This document shows positions 32,863 to 39,487 of a stretch of 39,487 nucleotides of DNA, piece after piece. Each line of letters opens with the position of its first letter. The stretch's first letter is position 1. A model generated the notes under the pieces. That model ran no database searches. It was not told where the DNA came from and worked only from the letters and a program-made list of their open reading frames with translations. Source of the stretch: an uncultured Saprospiraceae bacterium (GTDB lineage: Bacteria > Bacteroidota > Bacteroidia > Chitinophagales > Saprospiraceae); contig CALLXF010000110.1 in NCBI GenBank assembly GCA_938015805.1, positions 1-39,487 of the forward strand, given 5' to 3'. A program made the translations under genes and the position numbers.

Positions 32863-33864
32863 ATGTTAAAACGTGGCATTTTTATACTCTTATCGTGTGT
32901 CTTTTATCTGCAACTTACGGCTCAGGTATATAATCCCTATCTAAAATTAGAATGGAATGATAGCACAGATTATAATCTTTATTACGGCCATCTTAGCTAT
33001 TCTGATTCTTTTGATATTGAGATCAATTTAGATAAAGATGCCTACAACTCTAACGAGCTTGCACGTCAGTCATTTGTAAAGGAGTTTATCGATCAGTTTA
33101 AAACTCTTCCTGATGATAAACAAAATATTTTTTTCTACATCCATGGATTCGGAGCTCATAATACTAATTACTTAAAAAGAAATAACACCTCTATACAAAA
33201 GCATATTCTAAATCGATCAGATAATAACATCGGAGCCTACATGAGTTTGAGCTGGTCTGCCGGATATGTTTATTTAAGGACGATCCCTAAAGCAGTCGAC
33301 TTGGGTAAATATTATGGTGCACTGATGAGTGATATTATTACGGAGGCAAAAAAAATAAATCCAGATACTAAAGTAAACTTGATGACTCACTCTATGGGCA
33401 ATCGTGTATTTATAGGAGTATTTGATGTTTTAAAAAAAGACTTTAAAAATGCTGTAATTGATAATCATATTATGGCAGCACCTGATGTAGAGTCAGATAT
33501 TTTTACAGAGGGACAGCCTTTAGCGGACATAGAGGATGTTTCTAAAAACGTTACGATATATCGTCATAATAAAGATATGGTTCTATCTTTTTCTTCTAAG
33601 ATGTCAGGAGACACACGTCTAGGTCTAGATGGTATCAGCGATCGGTGCCTTGATGATTGCCAAAATATAAAAGTAGTAGACTGCTCGTTATTTAATGATG
33701 TGGATCGATTTGACTTTGGAAATCATAATTATTATTACCAGAGTCCTACGGTTAGGAATGATATTTATAATATCCTTTTTAATAGAACTGAGTCACTAGA
33801 AAAAACAAGGGAAGAATTACGTCACGAACGACGGCTCGTCCTACAATTTCCGGCTAAGGATTAA
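32863..33864 (+). CDS. Secreted alpha/beta hydrolase (DUF900-like)
   Basis: 333 residues with a signal peptide (to about LQLTAQ). The body shows NIFFYIHGFGAHNTNYL, the nucleophile motif THSMGNRVFIG (Ser177), MAAPDVESDIF, and FGNHNYYYQS (candidate catalytic His) near the end. This matches DUF900-type alpha/beta hydrolases, which are lipase- or esterase-like. The substrate is unknown; the location is periplasmic or secreted. The region between 32675 and this gene is otherwise without a strong promoter. Convergent with the sigma-linked membrane gene, four bases apart. Confidence 0.85.
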   Translation: MLKRGIFILLSCVFYLQLTAQVYNPYLKLEWNDSTDYNLYYGHLSYSDSFDIEINLDKDAYNSNELARQSFVKEFIDQFKTLPDDKQNIFFYIHGFGAHNTNYLKRNNTSIQKHILNRSDNNIGAYMSLSWSAGYVYLRTIPKAVDLGKYYGALMSDIITEAKKINPDTKVNLMTHSMGNRVFIGVFDVLKKDFKNAVIDNHIMAAPDVESDIFTEGQPLADIEDVSKNVTIYRHNKDMVLSFSSKMSGDTRLGLDGISDRCLDDCQNIKVVDCSLFNDVDRFDFGNHNYYYQSPTVRNDIYNILFNRTESLEKTREELRHERRLVLQFPAKD

Positions 33865-33868
33865 ATGT

Positions 33869-34501
33869 TTATTCCAGTAATTCTAATCGGATAATATCTT
33901 CTTCCAATTCTTTGATCTTAGAACCAAATTTTTTCTTGTTCATTAATTCTGCTATATACATAAGCACAACTGTAATACTAAAGAAAATTCCGATTCGGAT
34001 TATTAGAGCTTTTGGTGAGCTTGCTTCTGTAGTCCAACGAGAAAAGTAAAAAGCATACAAAAGTATCATAGCAAGAATCCCCCAAATTCTCTCGACAACC
34101 AAAGCAGATTTAATAGTTGCCTTATTGTGCTTTAGATTATCTAACAAACTACTTTCTGAATATAAACCATCATCCATTTTTTTGTATCTCTTATAAAGAA
34201 TAAAAGAGCCCACTGCATAAATGAATGCAAATAATAAATGGAAGTACGAATCTTCGTTACCTGTAAATTTATAGTTGTAGTCAAAGTTCAACAAAGCGAT
34301 TAGAATAAAAAGAAATACAAATGCAAAACAAAAACTTGCTTTAATTTTTAGACTCTTTTTTAATGATATGATGTTTAAACCGGACTTTGATTTTATAGCT
34401 TCCATAATTTCTTCTTTCTCTAAAATTTTATTTTCAAATCTTTTTGAAGACAAGTCTTTCCAAGCATTCTTTAAATCGATCTCGCTGTAATTTTTATTCA
34501 T
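33869..34501 (-). CDS. Four-helix membrane partner of ECF sigma factor (possible anti-sigma)
   Basis: The preferred ATG (34499-34501) gives 210 residues. The first ~60 residues are soluble (NYSEIDLKNAWKDLSSKRFE), followed by four membrane segments (SFCFAFVFLFILIALLNF, LLFAFIYAVGSFILYKRY, IWGILAMILLYAFYF, IRIGIFFSITVVLMYIAEL) and a charged tail. It overlaps the stop of the sigma gene by 8 bases (ATGAATAA), so the two are made together. That arrangement, and the soluble N-terminus, fit an anti-sigma factor, though no zinc-finger or known anti-sigma motif is seen. Confidence 0.75.
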   Translation of the reverse strand: MNKNYSEIDLKNAWKDLSSKRFENKILEKEEIMEAIKSKSGLNIISLKKSLKIKASFCFAFVFLFILIALLNFDYNYKFTGNEDSYFHLLFAFIYAVGSFILYKRYKKMDDGLYSESSLLDNLKHNKATIKSALVVERIWGILAMILLYAFYFSRWTTEASSPKALIIRIGIFFSITVVLMYIAELMNKKKFGSKIKELEEDIIRLELLE

Positions 34502-34979
34502 TATGGATCTTTTTAAATGAAGAAATGACATTTCCTTTTATTCTGTGAATCTTTACATTAAGATGGTTCGAATCTATTCCTAATATCTCAGCTATTTCTG
34601 TGTTTTTATATCCGTCTAAATGTAAAGACATTATCATCCGATCAACCTTGTTTAATTTTTTAATAATCCAATACAATATTTCATAATCCTTAGTCGGCAT
34701 CACCATAGGAATATTTTTAGCTGTAATTTCTTGTGTTGTATTCTTCCTTACCTTCTTAGTAAAGGAGAAAACAGTATTAAGAGATAACTTATAAAGCCAG
34801 GTACTAAATTTTGAAGCTCTTTTAAAATTAGGGTATGACTTCCACGCTTGTAGTAAAACCTCTTGATATAAGTCTCGCTTATCTTCTTCTACATCCACAT
34901 ACAAGCCGATTACTTTATGAATGATGGCTTCATTCTCCTGAATTTCCTTCATAAAAGCATTTTGAAGCGTATCACTCAT
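34494..34979 (-). CDS. ECF-type RNA polymerase sigma factor
   Basis: 161 residues from the ATG at 34977-34979 (a TTG at 34985 is a weaker start). Region 2 is seen as KRDLYQEVLLQAWKSYPNF and FSTWLYKLSLNTVFSF; region 4 as IMSLHLDGYKNTEIAEILG with an HTH ending HLNVKIHRIKGNV. There is no region 1.1 or 3, as expected of ECF factors. Its end overlaps the membrane-protein gene by 8 bases, so that protein is a candidate anti-sigma. Its regulon is unknown; aconitase, divergent upstream, is not shown to be a target. Confidence 0.9.
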   Translation of the reverse strand: MSDTLQNAFMKEIQENEAIIHKVIGLYVDVEEDKRDLYQEVLLQAWKSYPNFKRASKFSTWLYKLSLNTVFSFTKKVRKNTTQEITAKNIPMVMPTKDYEILYWIIKKLNKVDRMIMSLHLDGYKNTEIAEILGIDSNHLNVKIHRIKGNVISSFKKIHNE

Positions 34980-35177
34980 TGGCAATAAATAAAATCGATT
35001 TTTATTAGTTAGTAGTTAGAAAGATCAAAATATTACAAGAGATGGCGATTTTTTTAATTTTTTTTCAAAATCTCTAGTTTTCTTCACTTTAAGTCAATGA
35101 TATTCAACTCAAACCCGTCCCAGTTGTTGTATTTTTACAGTCCCTATAATATAGTGTTAACCTTTTAAATTGATTAC

Positions 35178-37451
35178 ATGGCGTTTGATATTGAAATGAT
35201 AAAAGCTCATTATGAAGCTTTACCGGAGAAAATTAAGAAAATAAAAGAAACCTTGGGTCGTCCCCTGACTCTTGCGGAAAAGATTTTGTACTCTCACTTG
35301 CATCCAGATTCTGAGATGAAAAATTACGGAAGAGGAAAAGATTATGTATTCTACGCTCCGGATAGAGTAGCGATGCAGGATGCTACAGCTCAGATGGCTT
35401 TATTGCAGTTTATGATGGCTGGAAAGGATAAAGTAGCGGTACCATCTACTGTACACTGTGATCATTTAATACAAGCGAAAATCGGTGCAGATGCCGATTT
35501 GCAAAATGCTATTAATACCAGTAACGAGGTGTTTAATTTCTTAGAATCAGTATCAGATAAATATGGAATCGGATTCTGGAAACCCGGTGCAGGTATTATT
35601 CACCAGGTGGTACTAGAGAATTATGCGTTCCCAGGTGGTATGATGATCGGTACAGATAGTCATACAGTAAATGCCGGTGGTCTGGGTATGGTTGCTATCG
35701 GAGTAGGTGGAGCGGATGCGGTAGACGTCATGGCAGGAATGCCATGGGAGTTAAAAAATCCTAAACTTATTGGCGTTAAGCTTACAGGAAAATTATCAGG
35801 TTGGTCATCTCCTAAAGATGTCATTCTTAAAGTTGCAGATATACTTACCGTAAAAGGTGGGACAGGAGCGATAGTGGAGTATTTTGGAGATGGAGCGATA
35901 AGCATGAGTTGTACAGGTAAAGGAACGATTTGTAATATGGGAGCAGAAATCGGTGCTACGACATCTACGTTTGGGTATGATGATAGTATGGATCGATATT
36001 TACGTGCGACGGATAGAGCGGATATTGCGGATGCTGCAAATGCAGTTAAAGAACATTTGACGGCTGATGCCGAATGTTATGCCGATCCAGAAAAATATTT
36101 TGATCAGGTAATCGAGATAAATTTATCAGAATTAAAGCCATTAATAAATGGACCGTTTACTCCAGATCTATCTACCCACGCTGGGAAAGAAATGACGGAA
36201 AAAGCGACTTCTAATGGATGGCCTTTAGATGTAGAATGGGGACTGATCGGATCATGCACAAATTCTTCTTATGAAGATTTATCACGTGCTGCATCCATTG
36301 CAAAACAGGCAGTGGATAAGGGATTAGCGACCAAAGCAGAGTTTGGAATAAATCCAGGATCGGAGCAAGTTAGATTTACTACAGAGCGAGATGGAATCCT
36401 TAAAATATTTGAAGATTTAAATGCTACGATTTTTACTAATGCATGTGGACCATGTATCGGACAGTGGGCGCGATATAATGATCCGATGAATGCACCTAAA
36501 AATAGTATTATCCATTCTTTCAATAGAAACTTTTCTAAACGTGCTGATGGAAATCCTAATACGCATGCATTTGTGGCTTCTCCAGAAATGGTAGCAGCAG
36601 TAGCCATCGCAGGAAGACTAGACTTTAATCCAGAAACGGATACATTGACTAATAATAAAGGAGAAGAAGTAAAATTTGATGAACCTACAGGATTTGAATT
36701 ACCGCCTAATGGTTTTGCAGTGGAAGATAGAGGATTTAATGCTCCAGCAGAAGATGGTAGTAGCATCGAAGTAAAAGTAGATCCTAGTTCAGATAGGTTA
36801 CAACTATTAACTCCATTTACGCCTATTACTCAGAGTGACATGACTGATATGCGTGTCTTGATTAAAGTAAAAGGAAAATGTACTACAGATCATATTTCTA
36901 TGGCTGGGCCATGGTTAAAATATCGAGGACATTTACAAAACATCTCTGAAAACTGTTATACCGGTGCGATAAATTACTTTAATGACAAAGCAAATTCTGT
37001 TTTAAATTATGTAAATAATGATTATGTTCCTGTTCCTGATTCTGCTAAGGCATATCAGGCAAAAGGAATCGGTACTGTAGTTTTTGGAGAAGAAAATTTA
37101 GGAGAAGGATCTTCACGAGAGCATGCAGCTATGGAACCTAGATTCCTAGGAGTAAATGCAGTGATCGTAAAATCATTTGCACGGATCCATGAGACAAATC
37201 TTAAGAAGCAAGGTATGCTTGCTTTAACATTTATCGATAAATCTGATTATGATAAAGTGAGGCAAGATGATATCGTAACGATTGTTGATTTTGATCAAAT
37301 GGCACCAGGGCAACCATTAACGATAAAGCTGGATCACCATGATGGGACTAACGATGAGTTTAAAGTATCACATACGTATAATCAAGCTCAGATAGAATGG
37401 GTGAGAGCGGGGTCTGCATTAAATAAAATTAGAGAAGATTTTATCTCTTAA
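35178..37451 (+). CDS. acn: Aconitate hydratase (mitochondrial-type)
   Basis: 757 residues, the length of the mitochondrial-type aconitase used by many Bacteroidota; it interconverts citrate and isocitrate in the TCA cycle. The 4Fe-4S ligands are Cys360 ([10 protein letters not shown]), and Cys423/Cys426 ([10 protein letters not shown]). [24 protein letters not shown]-like [20 protein letters not shown] and [17 protein letters not shown] are typical substrate and swivel-domain motifs. A weak -7 box (TATTTTTA at 35130-35137) lies 40 bases upstream. Followed by a terminator. Confidence 0.97.
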   Translation: MAFDIEMIKAHYEALPEKIKKIKETLGRPLTLAEKILYSHLHPDSEMKNYGRGKDYVFYAPDRVAMQDATAQMALLQFMMAGKDKVAVPSTVHCDHLIQAKIGADADLQNAINTSNEVFNFLESVSDKYGIGFWKPGAGIIHQVVLENYAFPGGMMIGTDSHTVNAGGLGMVAIGVGGADAVDVMAGMPWELKNPKLIGVKLTGKLSGWSSPKDVILKVADILTVKGGTGAIVEYFGDGAISMSCTGKGTICNMGAEIGATTSTFGYDDSMDRYLRATDRADIADAANAVKEHLTADAECYADPEKYFDQVIEINLSELKPLINGPFTPDLSTHAGKEMTEKATSNGWPLDVEWGLIGSCTNSSYEDLSRAASIAKQAVDKGLATKAEFGINPGSEQVRFTTERDGILKIFEDLNATIFTNACGPCIGQWARYNDPMNAPKNSIIHSFNRNFSKRADGNPNTHAFVASPEMVAAVAIAGRLDFNPETDTLTNNKGEEVKFDEPTGFELPPNGFAVEDRGFNAPAEDGSSIEVKVDPSSDRLQLLTPFTPITQSDMTDMRVLIKVKGKCTTDHISMAGPWLKYRGHLQNISENCYTGAINYFNDKANSVLNYVNNDYVPVPDSAKAYQAKGIGTVVFGEENLGEGSSREHAAMEPRFLGVNAVIVKSFARIHETNLKKQGMLALTFIDKSDYDKVRQDDIVTIVDFDQMAPGQPLTIKLDHHDGTNDEFKVSHTYNQAQIEWVRAGSALNKIREDFIS

Positions 37452-37477
37452 AAATTATAGAAACGCCTATTTTGTTG

Positions 37478-37508
37478 AAGCCCTGATGTTTACATTGGGG
37501 CTTTTTTT
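37478..37508 (+). terminator. Terminator after aconitase
   Basis: AAGCCCTGATG at 37478-37488 pairs with CATTGGGGCTT at 37493-37503 (two G-T pairs) around a TTTA loop, followed by a run of seven T. The same AAGCCC/GGGCTT core appears in the terminator after mscL. Confidence 0.85.
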
Positions 37509-37530
37509 ATATATAAAGAATAAATATGTG

Positions 37531-37538
37531 TATCTTTT
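37531..37538 (+). promoter_or_regulatory. Candidate -7 element for mscL
   Basis: TATCTTTT matches seven of eight positions of the Bacteroidota TAnnTTTG box and lies 65 bases before the mscL start. The -33 region overlaps the T run of the upstream terminator (TTTT at 37505-37508, 22 bases away), so spacing is slightly long. Confidence 0.45.
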
Positions 37539-37603
37539 ACCTATCTTCAAAGTCATAAAGACTGACAACACAGTATTTTTTAACAATTTAAAACGAAAAC
37601 ACA

Positions 37604-37999
37604 ATGTGGAAAGAATTTAAAGAATTCATTTTTACAGGTAATGTAATTGACTTTGCAATCGCTGTAATTTTAGCAGGAGCCGTAGGACTAGTAGTAAATG
37701 GTTTTGTAAATGACATTATCATGCCAGTAGTAGGTGAGGCAATGGGAGGAAAAGATTTCTCTAGCATGAGACATGTATTATCTGCAGCGGAGGTGGGAGC
37801 CGATGGTGTAGTAACTAAGGCAGAAAATGCTATTCGTTATGGTGCATGGATAAACTCTATTATCAACTTATTGATTGTAGGATTTGTACTATTTATGTTA
37901 GCTAAAGCTAAGATTAAATTTATGGGTGCTGCTCCAGATCCAGGACCGACTCCTGACCAAGCATTGCTTACTGAAATTAGAGATGCTGTAAAAAGCTAA
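37604..37999 (+). CDS. mscL: Large-conductance mechanosensitive channel
   Basis: 131 residues, normal MscL size, a pentameric inner-membrane channel that opens on hypo-osmotic shock. Helix TM1 is GNVIDFAIAVILAGAVGLVV with the pore glycines, and TM2 is WINSIINLLIVGFVLFML; the soluble C-terminal helix (DQALLTEIRDAV) is present. The loop between the helices (about residues 45-80) is longer and Gly/Ala/Val-rich (MGGKDFSSMRHVLSAAEVGA). Monocistronic, bounded by two terminators. Confidence 0.96.
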   Translation: MWKEFKEFIFTGNVIDFAIAVILAGAVGLVVNGFVNDIIMPVVGEAMGGKDFSSMRHVLSAAEVGADGVVTKAENAIRYGAWINSIINLLIVGFVLFMLAKAKIKFMGAAPDPGPTPDQALLTEIRDAVKS

Positions 38000-38025
38000 T
38001 CTATCAATAAAATTTAGATTTATAG

Positions 38026-38059
38026 AAGCCCTGTCATTTTTGATGGGGCTTTGTTTTTT
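38026..38059 (+). terminator. Terminator after mscL
   Basis: AAGCCCTGTCA at 38026-38036 pairs with TGATGGGGCTT at 38041-38051, with a TTTT loop and a T-rich tail (TTGTTTTTT). Its stem is almost the same as that after aconitase, 550 bases upstream. Confidence 0.85.
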
Positions 38060-38098
38060 ATATAACCTGTTTACTTAATTTTACTAAAAATTAGAGTG

Positions 38099-38503
38099 AT
38101 GAGAAAAATAGAACACATCGGAATTGCCGTAAAGAATATAAATGATGCAAACCATCTTTATGAAAAATTATTAGGAACCAAAGCTTATAAACAGGAGATT
38201 GTAGAATCTGAAAATGTAACAACCTCTTTTTTTAGAGTGGGGCCTAATAAGATAGAGCTAGTAGCCGGACAAGGTGGAGATGCAATTTCTAAGTTTATAG
38301 AAAAAAGAGGAGAAGGTATTCACCATATTGCTTTTGATGTACCAGACATAAAAGCGGAGATGGTTAGATTAAAAGCTGAAGGTTTTACCTTGCTTAGTGA
38401 TGAACCTAAGAAAGGAGCTGATAACAAATGGGTATGTTTTGTACATCCTAAAACAACAGGAGGAGTTTTAGTCGAGTTATGTCAGGAGATTTCTACAACT
38501 TAA
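38099..38503 (+). CDS. mce: Methylmalonyl-CoA epimerase
   Basis: 134 residues from the ATG at 38099; the preceding GTG at 38096 is unlikely to be the start. It is a vicinal-oxygen-chelate fold enzyme that interconverts (R)- and (S)-methylmalonyl-CoA in propionate/succinyl-CoA metabolism. Metal-ligand segments are seen as KIEHIGIAVKNI (His6), GEGIHHIAFDVPD and GGVLVELCQE (Glu near the end). The mutase is not in the window. It is followed directly (no gap) by the TauE/SafE-type gene. Confidence 0.93.
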   Translation: MRKIEHIGIAVKNINDANHLYEKLLGTKAYKQEIVESENVTTSFFRVGPNKIELVAGQGGDAISKFIEKRGEGIHHIAFDVPDIKAEMVRLKAEGFTLLSDEPKKGADNKWVCFVHPKTTGGVLVELCQEISTT

Positions 38504-39277
38504 ATGGATTTTGATATTTATCAAATATCTATCGCTATTATTGGCGGGTTTATAGCCGGAGGGATAAATACCTTAGTAGGCTCGGGTTCCGCAATTACAT
38601 TAAGCATACTGACAGAGGTTATGGGGCTTCCGCCTAATGTTGCTAACGGGACAAACAGAGTAGGCGTCATAGCTCAGTCTCTTACGACGTCTACCAGCTT
38701 TTATAAAAATGGAAAATTTGATATAGTTTTTAGAAGTAAGTTTTTTGTTTTTTTAATTACTATCGGAGCTTTTGCAGGTGTATATGTCGCTACTGTTATT
38801 TCTAATGATGCTTTTAAAGAAGTGTTTAAATATCTGATGATACTCATCTTTTTTGTCATTTTGATAAAACCTAAAAGATGGCTAATAAAGACTCAGATGG
38901 AGAAAGTTATGAACCCATTCCTTGCTATTCCTATTTTTTTAGCTTTAGGATTTTATGGAGGATTTATACAGATGGGAATGGGCGTTTTTTTTCTAGCTGT
39001 ACTTGTTTTAGTAGCAAAGTACAGTATCATGGATAGTAATGTTGTTAAAGCATTTTGCGTAGGTATTTACACAATAATTATTATCTGGTATTTTCATTAT
39101 AAGGGTTTAGTGGACTGGGAAATCGGAGGGATACTCGCGATAGGGCAGGCCATAGGAGGCTTTGTTACAGCTGAATTTGCTTCTAAATCTAAAAATGCAG
39201 ATCTCTGGGCCTATCGCTTTTTAGTGGTTGTTGTATTTCTAATAATTTTAAAACTGTTTGGGATTATAGCATTTTAA
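38504..39277 (+). CDS. TauE/SafE family membrane transporter
   Basis: 257 residues with about seven or eight membrane segments, typical length of TauE/SafE permeases. SIAIIGGFIAGGINTLVGSG opens the protein with the Gly-rich first repeat, and NPFLAIPIFLALGFYGGFIQ opens the second, the usual two-repeat layout. Members export sulfite or organosulfur or sulfoacetate-type anions; here the substrate is unknown. Its ATG follows the mce stop with no gap, so they are co-transcribed. Confidence 0.87.
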   Translation: MDFDIYQISIAIIGGFIAGGINTLVGSGSAITLSILTEVMGLPPNVANGTNRVGVIAQSLTTSTSFYKNGKFDIVFRSKFFVFLITIGAFAGVYVATVISNDAFKEVFKYLMILIFFVILIKPKRWLIKTQMEKVMNPFLAIPIFLALGFYGGFIQMGMGVFFLAVLVLVAKYSIMDSNVVKAFCVGIYTIIIIWYFHYKGLVDWEIGGILAIGQAIGGFVTAEFASKSKNADLWAYRFLVVVVFLIILKLFGIIAF

Positions 39278-39346
39278 TAACAGTCGTTTTCAATAAAATA
39301 TAGATGTGATTAGCATTTGTATATATTTATAAAACATTTGTAATAA

Positions 39347-39381
39347 AAAAGAGGCTGTCTCGTAAGGGATAGCCTCTTTTC
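39347..39381. terminator. Bidirectional terminator at the end of the TauE/SafE unit
   Basis: A 14-base-pair stem (39347-39360 with 39367-39380, AAAAGAGGCTGTCT and partner, with wobble pairs) around a 6-base CGTAAG loop. The plus strand ends in TTTTC; the minus strand runs into CCTCTTTTTTATTAC. It would end both the TauE/SafE unit and the minus-strand gene entering from the right. Confidence 0.88.
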
Positions 39382-39384
39382 ATT

Positions 39385-39487
39385 TTAAGTTGTGATGAGC
39401 CATGAGACTTCATAGCACTTATATAGCATTTGATTGGTTCTGACCTTTGGTGAGTTCTCAGGTTCTAGATATAAATAAAAAGGTCTA
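39385..39487 (-). CDS. C-terminal end of a minus-strand gene (partial, tentative)
   Basis: The minus strand is open from the right edge in one frame only, for about 33 codons, to a TAA at 39385-39387. It reads RPFYLYLEPENSPKVRTNQM then LYKCYEVSWLITT. No family is recognised. The support is the open frame and the terminator hairpin placed just after its stop, with six T on the minus strand. It could be chance, as AT-rich DNA gives few such frames but some. Confidence 0.4.
   Translation of the reverse strand, partial: RPFYLYLEPENSPKVRTNQMLYKCYEVSWLITT

Noticed and set aside
32748-32933. Plus-strand frame of 61 codons before the DUF900-like gene
   Set aside because: Ends within the signal peptide of the real gene and is Arg/Tyr-rich without a domain.
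39382-39487. tRNA or IS end at the right edge
   Set aside because: No cloverleaf or inverted repeat of an IS end could be drawn; a gene tail ended by the shared terminator fits better.

Overview
The window is an ordinary chromosomal stretch from an AT-rich member of the Bacteroidota, probably a marine or free-living lineage in the Saprospiria/Flavobacteriia range. The evidence is two type IX secretion (T9SS) C-terminal sorting domains, many small lipoproteins, Bacteroidota-typical families (DUF4270, DUF4290, DUF6427, DUF4252, DUF4920), a MurA with the Asp-type active site, -7 elements of the TAnnTTTG type, and almost no Shine-Dalgarno sequences. I saw no rRNA, tRNA, CRISPR array, prophage or intact insertion sequence.

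Layout: 1-1084 has the tail of a T9SS-exported protein and a DUF4920 lipoprotein. 1085-2740 is a secreted MORN-repeat/caspase fusion. 2803-4543 is a compact rpsF-rpsR-rplI operon with a clear promoter and terminator; its bS6 carries a long C-terminal extension with a helix-hairpin-helix-like module. 4554-5371 is a DUF6624 lipoprotein broken by a frameshift. 5694-7494 is a serC/YgjP-type metallopeptidase pair. 7830-10859 is a membrane protein/AhpD-like/RNase R run with overlapping genes. 10951-13955 holds a DUF4252-T9SS fusion, a START-domain protein and a DUF819 transporter-like protein.

14077-20247 is an envelope-precursor block: a glycogen-synthase-like N-domain protein, a DUF4270 lipoprotein, GlmS, DUF4290 and MurA. 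GlmS makes glucosamine-6-phosphate, the route to the UDP-GlcNAc that MurA uses. A polyprenyl diphosphate synthase and a DUF6427 membrane protein follow. 22559-26511 has purQ and two adjacent DsbD-type genes that together carry three copies of the DsbD alpha domain. 26567-30675 has a propeller-like lipoprotein, a secreted esterase, and a lipoprotein/MFS/P-loop kinase-like operon.

30770-32674 is a glutamate-cysteine-ligase-like (GCS2) domain fused to two CBS domains. It is followed by a secreted alpha/beta hydrolase and an ECF sigma factor overlapping a four-helix membrane partner. 35178-39277 has aconitase, MscL, methylmalonyl-CoA epimerase and a TauE/SafE permease, with nearly identical terminators after acn and mscL. 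The right edge has the likely tail of another minus-strand gene.

No clear defence or mobile system is present. The items most worth following up are the MORN-caspase, the GCS2-CBS fusion, the extended bS6, the triple DsbD alpha arrangement, the GT5-like protein lacking its sugar-nucleotide motif, the hairpin just upstream of murA, and the frameshifted DUF6624 gene. Residue numbers were counted by eye from the translations.
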